From Vesta saturnalis (taxonomy: Eukaryota; Arthropoda; Insecta; Coleoptera; Lampyridae), in NCBI GenBank assembly GCA_036346205.1, contig JARFJB010002198.1, forward strand, positions 1,573,001 through 1,637,000: DNA of 64,000 nt, given 5' to 3'. Below the pieces are notes generated by a model. That model worked only from the letters and a program-made list of their open reading frames with translations. It did no database searches and was not told the DNA's origin. Below are positions 23,635 to 35,234 of the stretch, piece after piece (position 1 is the stretch's first letter; each line of letters begins with the position of its first letter). The position numbers and the translations under genes were made by a program.

Positions 23635-23865
23635 GCTTCGAGTTGAACATATAATTTTTCTCCGATTGTTTATAATGATATATGTAGGATATTATTACAA
23701 TTCCACAATATTTTATTTTTCTGTAGTGATAAATTAAAACAAAATTTGATAGAAATCGCAATTGTTGGAATGGTTGGTTGCTGGAAATGTATATGTCCAT
23801 AATAATTATAGTTTGACAAATGAAATTTCTGACATTTTTGTGGAAAAATATCGTATATTTATATT

Positions 23866-24804
23866 ATTGACAGTGATAGCGACTTAGAAGTACTCCTCCA
23901 GAAATAAGGGAGGTGGCAAAAATATTGAGTTACATTTGTAGCCGGAGAAGTCTCGGATGAAATATGAAGGAAATTATAAACGATTTATGGATTATTGCAT
24001 GGAGAAAAATGCGAAGACTTTTTCGGAGAAGGTATTACTTGCTTATTTTGCTGGATTATCTAAAACAATGAAGAGTTCTACACTTTGGTCTGTATATTCC
24101 ATGTTGAAGGCAACTATGAATGTTAAAATGTCGTAGATATAGGAAGATATTTGAAGTTGCGGGCATATTTAAAACGGCATCCGAAGGCTACATGGCAAAG
24201 AAGTCCTGAGTTTTCGAAAACAAGACATTACAAACTTTATACTGGATGCTCCAGATGATGAATATTTATTAGCAAAAGTAAGTTTTAAATAAGATATTTA
24301 TACGATAAAGTGAAAATACTTATAATCCATTCCTTTAGGTTGTATTGATTTTTGGAATTGCGGGTGCATGTCCTGCGACGAACTATTGAATTTAAAGTTA
24401 GAAAATATTGAAGATATGAACAATAAACTATTGGTATCCCTATTAAGCACGAAGACGAAGAATTGAGGTCTTTCGTAATAATGGAATATTTAGATGTTGT
24501 TCGCTCTTGGCTTACTGAATTAAAAGACACAAGATTTTTTTTAAATACGTAAAAGGTAAATCCGTACAGCAATTTGTTGGCATCCATAAATTTGGTAAAA
24601 TACCTAAAGAAAAAGCTGGCTATTTAAAGTTGCCGAATGCTAAAGAATATACAGGACACTGCCTCCGCAGAAGTTCTGCCACTTTACTTAAATTGAGGAG
24701 GTGACATAATAATGTTGAAAAGACACGGTGGGTGGAAATCCTCAACTATAGCAGAAGGGTACATTGAGGATTCAATGACAAGTAAAACCAGTATTTGTGA
24801 ATAA
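23866..24804 (+). pseudogene. Crypton-like tyrosine recombinase, copy 1 (broken, with an apparent intron)
   Basis: It aligns along its length with the recombinase at 51.3-52.3 kb. The order is DSDSDLEVL; PEKSRMKYEGNYKRFMDYC; EKVLLAYFAGLSKTMKSSTL (core-binding domain); APDDEYLLAK; VVLIFGIAGA; DELLNLKLENIEDMNN; KEYTGHCLRRSSATLLK, carrying the HxxR catalytic pair; and MLKRHGGWKSSTIAEGYIED, with the presumed nucleophile Tyr. The start codon is ATT rather than ATG. Frameshifts lie near 23897, 24133, 24200, 24370 and 24450, and the first catalytic Arg region is damaged. A 61-bp GT-AG segment (24278-24338) interrupts YLLAK/VVLIFG exactly where copy 2 is continuous. Such enzymes integrate DNA by strand exchange. 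Confidence 0.8.
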
Positions 24805-25452
24805 GTTGTGACTAATGTAGGAACTACTTATGATGCGAATCAACTGGTAATATAGTGGATGTAAAGAGAACGATATCTGAGGAAAGAAAGGTGGCCTATT
24901 TATTCAAAATTGTAGTAATTTTACTATTAATGTTAATAACAACTAACGCTGGTCGCATGTCGTTCGTCTTCGTCTTGTTTGGTTGTCTTGGTCCTTGTCT
25001 ATTGTTTTTGTCTCCTGTGGGCTCAAGAATTGACTCACTCCCGTCCTGGAGATCGTGAGGCGATCCATGGACCCACGCGTTGTGCGTGGCGTCCCGTAAG
25101 GTGAAAAGGCGATCCTGGCAGTTGAGGGTGAGAGTGTCCACCCAACACGCTGCTTTGGCCCCGGCTTCACTGAGACGGGTGGTCCCTATCTAGCCAGGGG
25201 GATCAATCGGCTTGTCGGTCCTTTGCCTCCTACTTCCTTCTACCTCTACTATCCTTTGTTCCTTCTTTTTCATACTTTGATCTTTTCTTCTCTCTTCTTT
25301 CTATGGCTTCCTTCTTTGTATCGACGTTGGCGAGTTTCTGCGAGGCAGTAGTTAGCTATATCTCAACTCGGGAGCTATACTTTGCAGGTAGCCCTGGCGT
25401 TCTTCTCGATTGGCGAGGAGGCGTCCATTGAGGCTGGGGAGGTCCTTGCAAA

Positions 25453-26740
25453 ATGAACTTCAATTATAGTAGTATGGAAAATAGTACTTTTAACCAAATC
25501 CGCCCCTATAACAAAGGATGCGTCGGTTATGGGTTCTCCGGAAAACCAAACAAGTTTAATACGAATCAGGAAAAGGTGGTACTTCCTCGGTTTCTGGTCG
25601 TTAAGAAGAAAGTGGGCGATTTTGTAAAAGATAGCCCTTTTACTATTTATAAACAGTTATTTGGGTTGGTTGGTGAATTAAAGATGATAAGAAAAGTTAA
25701 GGATGGTCTTTAGTAGAAACGGTGTTCGCGGCGCAGTCTGGCAGATTACTGAAAATAACTAGGATGGGTGAAAACGAAGTTGATGTAAGCCCACAGTCAG
25801 TTTAAACACTAGCAGGGGCGTTGTATTTTGTAAAGACTTACTGAACTGCAGTATCGAAGAAATAAAAAGTGAACTTAAAAGTCAGGAATTGTAGATGTAA
25901 AACGCATAAAAATAAGAGCTGGTGGAGAATTAAAAGATTCAGCAAACCATATATTAACGTTTAACACGCCGAATCTGCCAAAAAGTAAAAATTGCGTATT
26001 ATAATATCGATGTAAGATTATACGTACCTGATCCATTGAGATGTTTTCGATGCCAGAAATTTGGTCACACATCAGCGAGATGCGTAAGTCAAGCTACATG
26101 TGTTTGCGGTAAAGATCCTCACGAAGGTCAAATGTGAAGAACCACTGAAATGTGAACTGTGGTGAGATCATTCGTCCAGGGTAAGAACGTGCCCGGTTTA
26201 CAGAGAAGAAGCTGCTATCCAGGAAATTAGGGCAAAGAGAATATTTCGTATCACGAAGCAAGGAAAAAAACGTATCCACATCAACTCAAGGGTTATCCTA
26301 TGCTCGAGCAGCAGCGATGCCAGTTAAGATTGATGCTAACGACCTGATCAAACAATTGTTACCAAACCTCGTTACCGCAATTAAATTAGCTTTAAGAGAT
26401 GATGAAAAATGATAAACCAGAAGACAGAAAGACAAAGATACTTCAAGATCAGCTGGAAAAATGGTAACAGTTAAGGAACCCAACACGCAGGTGTCTGCTT
26501 CGAGCCTACCCATTTTGCAACTCTGATAACGCAAGATCTTTTACTGAAGCACAATCAGGTAATGGACTTTGCAAATGCGTTACAGAAAAGAAAACGTGGA
26601 AATTGGTGCATCTGACACTGTCTTCCCACACAGTCGCAATGCACAAGTCTGGAGTCTATCGACGAAGCTATTTTAAAAGAATTCAACGTTAAAAAGCCAA
26701 AGGTTGGCCTAAAGGGAAATTGAGGGTAAAAGAAGTCCTA
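25453..26740 (+). pseudogene. I-clade LINE ORF1 (gag-like, CCHC zinc knuckles)
   Basis: It opens with MNFNYSSMENSTFNQIRPYN and stays open to 25713, then accumulates stops. Near 26045-26090 it reads RCFRCQKFGHTSARC, a perfect CX2CX4HX4C zinc knuckle. This is followed by a second cysteine cluster (TCVCGKDPHEG) and LKC.NCGE-type residues, the usual three-knuckle end of I-clade ORF1. It should bind element RNA in ribonucleoprotein particles. At least five stops or frameshifts follow 25713. Confidence 0.7.
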
Positions 26741-26900
26741 GTGTCTTCAAGTGATTTATAGTCTGTGATATACAAAGATCTCATTTTTATTGTTTATTCT
26801 AGTCAGTTTATTTATTAAGTGCTGTGTTTTATATTTTTATTCTAGTCAGTCTATTTATTAAGTGCTATGTTATGTACCACATACGTTTTAAAAATTTTTT

Positions 26901-29900
26901 ATGGATAAATTTCCAACTACAACGAATAACAGTAACGGAGTTTCATCTTATGATTTGTCAATAAACACAGAATTGGCTAGAAAAAATATGCCCGACAGTA
27001 ATCGTCTGTATAATATCTTACAATGGAACTGCAATAGTTTTTTTAAGAAATTACCAGAAATTGATATTTTAGTGGCCAAGTATATGCCCTTTGTATGTAC
27101 ATTCAAGAGTCAAAGATCCCAGAGGTGCGAAAAGCCAAATATAAAAATTATAATTTCTTTTGTAAAGGTGCGCCTGGTGGTATACGAACACATGGAGGTG
27201 TGGCGGTTCTTATAAGAGATGAGTGCCGCGTCTCACAAATTCAATTAAACACTAACCTCCAAGCAGTGGCAGTAAAGGTAGAAATACCATTCAAGCTAAC
27301 AGTTTGTTCTGTATATCTGCCCTCCCCTGATTGGACAACTCAAGATCTAACTGATTTGAACACCCAGCTAATTCATCCATTCGTACTATTGGGAGATTTT
27401 AATGCGGAGAATGAGCTACGGGATCTAGTAAAACAAATTCTTCTGGTCGTATGATGAGTGAGTTTTGGAAGAAGACGATGGGGATCCTAAACTCGGGTTC
27501 TCCAACACATTTTTCTGTTGCATCAGGAACTTTTTCATCTATAGATCTGTCAATACGTTTTTCTTCTCTACTGAAATCCATCGATTGGACAGTTGACCCG
27601 GATCTACATCACAGCGATCACTTTCCCATAGCGCTAAATCTCACAAATTTCACAGCCGACAAGGTATGGTTGAATGAAAGGTGGCTAACCCAAAAGGCAG
27701 ACTGGGCCCTTCCAGGAATTGATGACATCCGCTATCAAACAACTAGGCAATTTATCTATCGAGGAATTCAGTGAGTTAATTCTTCAGACAGCAAATGATT
27801 GTGTACCAAAAAGAACTGCCGGTTTGATAAAGAAGCGGCCAGTTCCTTGGTGGAGTAGGAAGCTAAAGCCGCAATAATTGAAAAGAAAAGCGTTTCAGAT
27901 TTTAAAAGACGTCCTACGTTAGATAACCTAATTGTTTTAAAAAAAAAGAGCATATAGCAGGAGAATAATTTTAAACGCAAAAGAAATTGTGGTACAAATT
28001 CACGTCCTCTTTAACTAAAGATACTCCAGCCAAAGAAGTGTGGGAAAAGTTAGGTCAATTAAAGGAGCATCTACACCTGCTCATCCGACAGTTCTTAAAA
28101 TAGGTAATAACGTAGTTTCTGATTCTAAAGAAATTGCCAACGTCATCGCAGACCACTTTGCTCTGTCATGTAACCAGGATATCAGTGACGCACTAATAAG
28201 CGACTTAACATTCACGACATCCGATAGCTTACCGTATAACAACTCGTTCAGCCTAAGAGAATTGGAACATGCAATTACAAGATCTAGAAGTAGTGCTCCA
28301 GGTTCTGACAAGATCCATATAAACTTTATTAAACACCTACCAGAAGAAGCCAAACCTATTCTTTTAAATGCGCTTAACGTCATCTGGCATAACGGTACTT
28401 TTCCGGAATTATGGAAAGGTGCTATTATAGTTACTCTGCTTAAAATCAAAACCGTCGGAACCGTCCCACTACAGACCAGTGTCGCTTAAAGTTGCATCGG
28501 TAAACTCTTGGAACGTATGGTCAATTATCGATTGATGTGGATACTCGAAGAGCGTGATCTGTTATCTCCTTACCAATTTGGATTTAGGAGAGGTCGGTCC
28601 ACCACGGATGCCGTAGTTTTCATCGAAAATGCAATTAATAACTCTTTTCTCCATTGCCTCCATGCCTCTGCCATCTTTGTTGATTTAAAAAGTGCTTTTA
28701 ACACAGTACGGCATACGGACATTCTCCATCAGCTCTACGAATGGGGATTTAGAGGGAATCTACCAATTTATATAGAAAGATTTCTCTGTAATCGTACTAT
28801 GCGTGTAAGGATCGGTAAAGAGGTTTCAGATATTCGCCTTCTTAAAATGGCACGCCACAAGGATCACCTTTGAGTGCCACATTATTTTATAGCAGTCAAT
28901 GCCGTATTGCTATCAATTCCTTCCTCAATTTCTTACTGTGCTTACGCTGACGACATTGTACTCTTTCAGTTGAGTCGATCAGTCGATGTTATCAAGGATA
29001 CACTGAAATGGGTCTTGTGCAGATTTCGGAGGCTTTAAAGGAGCGAAATTTATCTTTATCTACCACAAAGTCTAGATTATGCATTTCTGCAGAAAACGTT
29101 CGACCTGCATAGAGATACCGCGGTTTACCTTGGTCGACATTTTAATTGAAAACGTAGGTGAATTCAAATATCTAGGAATTCGATTAGATTCACAACTTAC
29201 GTGGAAGTCACATATTGACAAACTCACGGTTTCATGTAAGAGAAACCTTAATATCTTAAAATGTCTCGCACATACGCGATGGGGTTCAAATCGAGAAGTG
29301 CTTCTACGCATACACAAGAGTCTGGTAATCAGCAGATTGGACTACGGATTGTAGCATACTCTTCAGCAAAAAAAGTCGTTTAACACCTTTAGACTCCATA
29401 CAATCAAGGTATAAGGTATGCTACTGGTGCGTTGAAGTCATGTCCGGCTATGTCTCTTTATGCTGATTCTGGATTAGAGCCACTTTATCTTCGTCGAAAA
29501 AGATCACTGCGTTATATAGATTGAATCTACATAGATGCAGAAAACATAAAATTTTGTCCATCTTTCAGAAGAATATATTTCAAGCTAGATATAGGATGGA
29601 ACCAACACGTCATAAATCCCATCGTTTAGATCATCAATTATAGTGAAGGAAATAAACATACCTGAGAAGGAAATATATTTATCGTGTTACCGTAGATTTG
29701 AACCCTGGCTGCCTAATACTCTACACGTTAATATAGATCTATTACAAATAAGTAAAGACTCTTCACCGGAAACAATAAAGAGGTTTTTCACTGAGGTTAT
29801 CAATAGATTCATTGGGTATCAGTTAATGTTTACCGATGGGTCCAAGACCCAGAACGCGGCGGGATGTGCTGTTAAGCATGGTGATTCCATAAAGAAACTT

Positions 29901-30560
29901 ACACTTTCTTGCGAAGCCTCTATCTTCTTCTGCGAAGCGTTTGCTGTATTAACAGCGCTTAAAATATGCATTGCGGGAAGAATGACAAATTTTGATATGC
30001 ACAGACTCGTTGTCAGTTCTCTCGGCTATACAAACAGCGTTCACTGAGGACAGAATTATATCAGACATACTTATAGCAAGCAGACTTTTAAAACAATTAA
30101 AAAGCAAGTCATATTCATGTGGGTCCCAGTCATGTTGGCATCACAGGCAACGAGGAAGTTGACGCTTTAGCCAAAGAGGCAGTTCTAGGACTTGACGCCG
30201 AGGTTGCTAACATCTGCAATCTAAGCGACGTTAAAATATATTGCAAAGAAAAGATCAGAAGACTGTTTCAAGCCGCATGGGGAGGCACCTACTTACCTGC
30301 GAACATTTCAACCCCTCGTTGGACACTCGACATATAGTAACAACCTTACGCGAAAAGAGCAAGTGGTGATATGTAGATTTAGATCGGGTCACACAAAGCT
30401 GACCAACGGCTATTTAATGAGCGGTGATTTGCAGCCCGAGTGTGTTGAGGTGATAAGGCTTTGAATGTTGACCACATTCTTAAGGAATGTCCGAAATATG
30501 TTGATCACCAAAAATTCGTTACAAACAGAATGCCGACATATCTGATATTTTTAAAGGACA
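26901..30560 (+). pseudogene. I-clade LINE ORF2: endonuclease, reverse transcriptase, RNase H
   Basis: The EEP endonuclease is seen in LYNILQWNCNSFFKKLPEID, IQESKIPEVRKAKYKNY, GGVAVLIRDECRVS, VLLGDFNAEN and HHSDHFPIALN (N, E, D-N and SDH motifs). The RT has RSSAPGSDKIHINFIKHLP, ELWKGAIIVTLLK, YQFGFRRGRSTTDAVVF, FVDLKSAFNTVRHTDI and the catalytic YADDIVLF near 28946-28970. The RNase H has LMFTDGSKTQNAAGCAVKHG, FCEAFAVLTALKI and WVPSHVGITGNEEVDALAKE, so all key residues are present. Frameshifts near 27110, 27440, 27770, 28020, 28490, 28870 and 30040 kill it. Confidence 0.85.
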
Positions 30561-30765
30561 ACGGTCTTCTAGACAAAATATAAAGGTGTCAAGAATGTAC
30601 AATCAGGTGCGGCTAATGACCACAGAAGTTGATGCCGCTAATAAAACAAAAAAAAAATAACAACTAAAAATATGGTTTTGAATTCTTGTTAAAAGTATTA
30701 TGTAATAATTTAATAAATGTTTTGTCAAAAATGTCAAATGTTTTATTCCCATTGAGAACAATGAT

Positions 30766-30816
30766 TTTGCTGCCTAGGCAGGAAAGTCCTTACTTTGCTG
30801 CCTAGGCAGGAAAAGT
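30766..30816. repeat. Two tandem copies of a 22-23 bp unit with a perfect palindrome
   Basis: TTTGCTGCCTAGGCAGGAAA appears at 30766-30785 and again at 30794-30813. Each copy contains the 12-bp palindrome CTGCCTAGGCAG. It lies about 100 bp beyond the LINE tail. Confidence 0.85.
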
Positions 30817-32707
30817 AATAGTTTTCTGATTGATATGTGTCTGCAAAATAAATATTTGCTGTCAATCCGAGAAAAAATAATGTATTTGAAATTTTTGATG
30901 CGGAAAATTATTTATCCAATCATATTTGAGAATTCTAAGGTGGTACATTCACAGTTAAAAGTAAATTATTACAGTTTACAGCCGACATTTTCCGCTTGCA
31001 TTTATTACTTAATCCTTTTGTTGTGTTAATCTTGTTTGTTAAAATCAGTTTTTTTGAAGACTTCTTTGGTTCTTTTATTTGTGAAATAAAGATATGTACA
31101 AGAATTTTAATAAAAATGTAATTTTTATGTTTTAAGGTTATCCCTGTTATGGCTGGAACTACGAATAAAACTATACATTCTGAGGCTCGAAACATTATCA
31201 AAGATGTCATACAATAAAAAACCAATCACATATTTAGACGAATTTATAGTGAATACTGGCTTGTTTGGAAGATGGCACAAGTTCGGAAGTTGAAGATTAA
31301 GAAAATAACTTATAAAATAATTTTGCCTTGATATTTTGAACGTTTTGATTTTTATATCATTTTGTTTCGATTTTTTAAATGTGTTCAGTTTATTTTGATT
31401 TTAACTTAACAATTAAATTGTGTTGGTAAACTTTGCCAAGCGAATAACTCATTAGTTCATTCGATAAACTATAACACTGTAATTACATTTTAATCAAAAT
31501 GAATTGCAGATCTTAAATTAAAATATTTAAAACTGTTTCTGTGAAGCTTAATATTGTTACTAAATATTTTATATTGTTTAGGTTTTTAAGTTTCAAATTC
31601 TTGGTTCACCGTGTATAGATCTGTCCCTCTGTGATTTTGTCACTTAGTTACACTGGTTACGCAGCACACAATACATTTATGTGTATTCAACAATACACAT
31701 TGCCCAAATATCTTTCTTGGATTGTACCTTAAAAGCTACTATAGCGCCAGTATCCCCTCTCCAACTATCTTGTTTGCTGAGTAGACCTGTATCTAACTTG
31801 ATCCTATACATGGCCGGACTAGCCCATCGGGCGCCGCCCGAGCGTCCGCAGCGCTGAAGGGCCGGGCCGGTCAGCGTAATATTAACAATTAAAAATATGG
31901 AGCAATTATACTTTGTATTTAAAAAAAGTTATACTACAACAACTGTTCATGTATGTAGGATGATTTTCGATTGGTGAATTGGTGTATCGTGTCTAGAGTA
32001 TGTTACGTATAAGCGCACTTTCAGTAAGACCTTATCAGTGATAATTGATAATTAAATTATAGGAGCAATAAATAAGTGGCAATTACTAAAAACATGTATG
32101 CAAAATCAGGGGTAATCAAGGCATATGTGACTTTTAGAATAAACACATAAAACTTCTTCCATTTATTAAACCGCTTTTAAGCATTAAACGTGTACTGCTG
32201 TTTTTATTATATTTCTAGGAACTCGCCCTGCAATTAGGTAGGTACAGTTTACGCATAAAAGGGTAGAATATCTCGGTTGAGTGTTGAATATGAGTTAATG
32301 TATTAAACTATTCTGTTATTCTGTTGCTGAAAGAAATCCTAAAAAGTACCAGGTAAATATTTTTTTATTTGGCCTCTCAGGATAAGTATATAAAGCATAA
32401 ATATTATGAATTTGTAATTAGAGTGGGCCGGATTTTTTTATACTATTGCACAATCTACGAATCTACTGAATCTGTAAATTGACTCGCCGTGTAAACTAGA
32501 GCTCGTTAATAACAAGCACAAAAATAAAACAAAATTGCTTTTATAAATTTTAACTTAATTATTATAATTAACTAACTTTTTTTTAACTTTGGTTTTTCTG
32601 TAAAAATTTTAAAATTATATTATTTTTTCTTAATTGCTTTTAAACCTTGTTGTTTTTACTGCCAACCTGTACGTGACGAAAAACTTCTGAGTTTCGTTTT
32701 GTGTTAA
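30817..32707. other. AT-rich region with one GC-rich island, no gene recognised
   Basis: Nothing coding is supported. At 31808-31878 there is a sharp GC-rich island (GGGCGCCGCCCGAGCG, then GGGCCGGGCCGG). It resembles the ends of some hAT transposons, but no partner end or transposase was found nearby. A small hairpin (ATGTGTATT / AATACACAT) lies near 31680-31700. Confidence 0.35.
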
Positions 32708-32772
32708 ATTTTGAAGTTTAGAACATCTTATGTTCAATGATTGAACATATAAAATGTTCTAAACTTCAAAAT
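32708..32772. repeat. Hairpin with about 30-nt arms
   Basis: ATTTTGAAGTTTAGAACAT and its complement ATGTTCTAAACTTCAAAAT bracket a short centre containing TGTTCAAT/ATTGAACA. Only an indel and a substitution separate the arms, so the foldback is recent or maintained. Confidence 0.85.
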
Positions 32773-33317
32773 GTGTGCAAAGTGCACATAGTTGTAAAAA
32801 AATTTCAGTATTATTTGAGACAAAAAAATCCAAAAATTCACAGGAAGGAACGGAAATTGAACAGCCTAAAGAAAATCTTGCGATGCGATCATAGCAACAA
32901 TACAGTTACAGCCTCGCGAACATCTATCATAAGAAAATGACGACAAATGCGAACAGGGTAAGGAATATCATGTAATTGCTTCCTCGAATGAAACCACAGA
33001 AAAAAATATAGCATCATCTAGTAGTGTATCTCACAATTTAACAACAGAGGCGACTCTGTCCTGGCGAGATAATTCTCTAAATGCGAAATCTGCAAAAAAA
33101 CGAGTGATTGAAATATTACAGTTTTGTGTTCTTAAAATTACCTTCTGGAATACTCCTCTTCAGCCACTTGCACGGTGAAATTTGTGTCATTATATGTTAA
33201 AGTCTCGGTATCAATTCCGTGTCTAATTCGATTGAACTTGCAAGAAACAAAATTTAAATAACTAATTAACCTCTACCGTCGTGTAATGAGAGTTTGTTAA
33301 ATGCGTATTGCGTACTC
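32773..33317 (+). other. Possible decayed coding sequence, unidentified
   Basis: From about 32950 to 33160 one + strand frame is open for over 60 codons with varied composition (for example EYHVIASSNETTEKNI and LSWRDNSLNAKSAKKRVIE). No domain is recognised and no start is clear. It could be a transposase N-terminus. Confidence 0.25.
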
Positions 33318-33500
33318 GCAAAATATTCCTGGGAATAAATTTACGATTGCCATCGTGGCAGTGCTGCCAGATCTACCGATTTTTCAGTAGATATACCAAT
33401 TTTGACTAAATTCACCGATCTACCTACAAATTATACCAAAAAATAAAAAGCGAACGCCGCGTCGCTTACTTTATTTTGATATGGTGAATGGTCAGACGCA
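33318..33500. repeat. 183-bp direct repeat, copy A
   Basis: Base for base the same as 35052-35234, 1734 bp downstream, from GCAAAATATTCCTGGG to GGTCAGACGCA. The last bases equal the start of the terminal inverted repeat of the mariner-like element at 35.2 kb. Confidence 0.95.
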
Positions 33501-35051
33501 TTATTTACTTTTCCCATATAATACACTCCATTATACTGAGAAATAATAACAACAATCAGAAATCAACAACACGCCTTCACGGAAGAATACAATCTAGTCG
33601 TAGTCGTAACACGATTGAACGAGTTCAAACCGTTCAGCACAATTTGCATAAGAGCGAAGTGTAATTACGCAAAATAAAAAATTCGCATTTCGAAAACTAA
33701 CGGTCGGATTAACAAAAATTTTTAATAATAAAAAATGATGCCAATCCGTCAATAGATTTCGAGATATAAGGGTGTAAAGTTAAAGATTCATGTATTTTAA
33801 AAATTCCAAATTTTTTATGTTTTTTTGTAATAAAAAGGTCGTCGACCACAGAAAAATGTTGTAATTTGCCATTTCATGTGTAAAATTGTTTTCTCTGCAA
33901 AACCTATGGGGTCTCTTTTAGTTAGTTGTACGCAGATTTTTTTTCTCGAGAACGGAAGGTCTTTTAACTCGAATTTCGCTCCACTGAATGATAAGAGTCC
34001 AATATTGCTTGCCCATACGCTGAACCTTGCTCGCATCTCTGCGGGCGGGCTCTCGAAATCGGACATCGTGTTTTATTTTCTTATGTTTTCACTATAATAC
34101 TCACAATAATGGAATTATTAACCATACCAAATTAATCCTCGATTAACGACGCTCATCGTTTGTAAAGCATAATTTTTCATTAGTTGACCAGTTTTCGGGT
34201 TATGAAGAGTTGAAGGAAAGCGCAAACCGCGTGTTAGGGTGTTTAAGGCATTCCATATAAAACCATTGTGAGTGTCATATTTAAAATTAAGAAACATGAA
34301 TTTCCGACTGAGATATGAATTTAGGAATCTGGCAGATGGAAGCTGAGATTTTGTAGATCGAGAGCATGTAAGAACGTTTGTTTTACGATTTTTCGAAAAA
34401 AACTCCCCTAACTACCCCCTGTACGACCAAGCCAAATCGTTATCTTTTTATGTGGGGAATCATTTAAAAGTGGTCGTAGCTTCTAGCATTGAAGTGCAAA
34501 CGAAAATCATTTTCTAGAGCGTTTTTGCTTGCCCGCAAACTCTACTATAAAATAAAATTGAATTCGTGATTCAAATCCAGAAAGTGTTATTTAATTGAGA
34601 AATGTATACCTTTTGGTCATCCGTCCTTTAGCTAAATCCTTCCAATTATGGTATGCGACAGCAAATAATGTAGAAAGTTTTTCTCTTTTCTTTTAAGGTC
34701 AAATTTATACTGAAGTTATTGTACTGAAATTAAGTTTTGGTGATTATTACATCAAGAATTTTTTTGTGGTTGCTAACTTAATATGAATTTGTTTCCATTT
34801 TCAAAACGTCACTACTCTATTCATCTTCCTTAATTGCGCCACTGACCAAAGAACATCATGAAATGCCAATTTTTATCACTACGGAAGTGTTTAATTACGT
34901 AAATAAACTTAGATTAAAGATGGTATATCCGCTTACCCGTTTTCCTAATAATAACGTTATTTTATTTGATCAATTTAATTCCTATAATATTTGAAGTATT
35001 TATATCTCTATATTGTTTATTGATAATATGATGTAATGAAATACAAAGGTA
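33501..35051. other. Sequence between the two 183-bp repeats, no gene recognised
   Basis: About 1.55 kb. Overlapping opposite-strand frames at 33815-34066 (-) and 33876-34097 (+) have no known domain. If the 183-bp repeats were short LTRs this would be a non-autonomous internal region, but no primer-binding site or polypurine tract is convincing. Confidence 0.35.
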
Positions 35052-35234
35052 GCAAAATATTCCTGGGAATAAATTTACGATTGCCATCGTGGCAGTGCTG
35101 CCAGATCTACCGATTTTTCAGTAGATATACCAATTTTGACTAAATTCACCGATCTACCTACAAATTATACCAAAAAATAAAAAGCGAACGCCGCGTCGCT
35201 TACTTTATTTTGATATGGTGAATGGTCAGACGCA
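35052..35234. repeat. 183-bp direct repeat, copy B
   Basis: Identical to 33318-33500. Its right end passes directly into the left inverted repeat of the mariner-like element (GGTCAGACGCACCATAAGAA). Confidence 0.95.

Larger units (their letters stand above)
24935..30660 (+). mobile_element. I-clade LINE, nearly full length, inactive
   Basis: A GC-rich 5' region (about 24940-25450) is followed by ORF1 with zinc knuckles, then ORF2 with endonuclease, reverse transcriptase and RNase H in that order, and an A-rich tail near 30645-30660. Two ORFs, an EEP endonuclease and an RNase H domain point to the I group of non-LTR elements. The 5' boundary is approximate. It inserted just downstream of the Crypton-like copy 1. 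Confidence 0.75.

Noticed and set aside
24285..24587. 100-codon reverse-strand frame
   Set aside because: Antisense of the Crypton-like recombinase pseudogene, which aligns well to copy 2 on the + strand.
31808..31878. GC-rich island as a SINE, tRNA-derived element or CpG promoter
   Set aside because: No A/B box pair, no tail and no partner. At about 70 bp it is too short for a promoter island, and is left as unassigned.
33815..34097. Overlapping opposite-strand frames with plausible composition
   Set aside because: Neither strand shows a known domain, and the two shadow each other, so no strand can be preferred.
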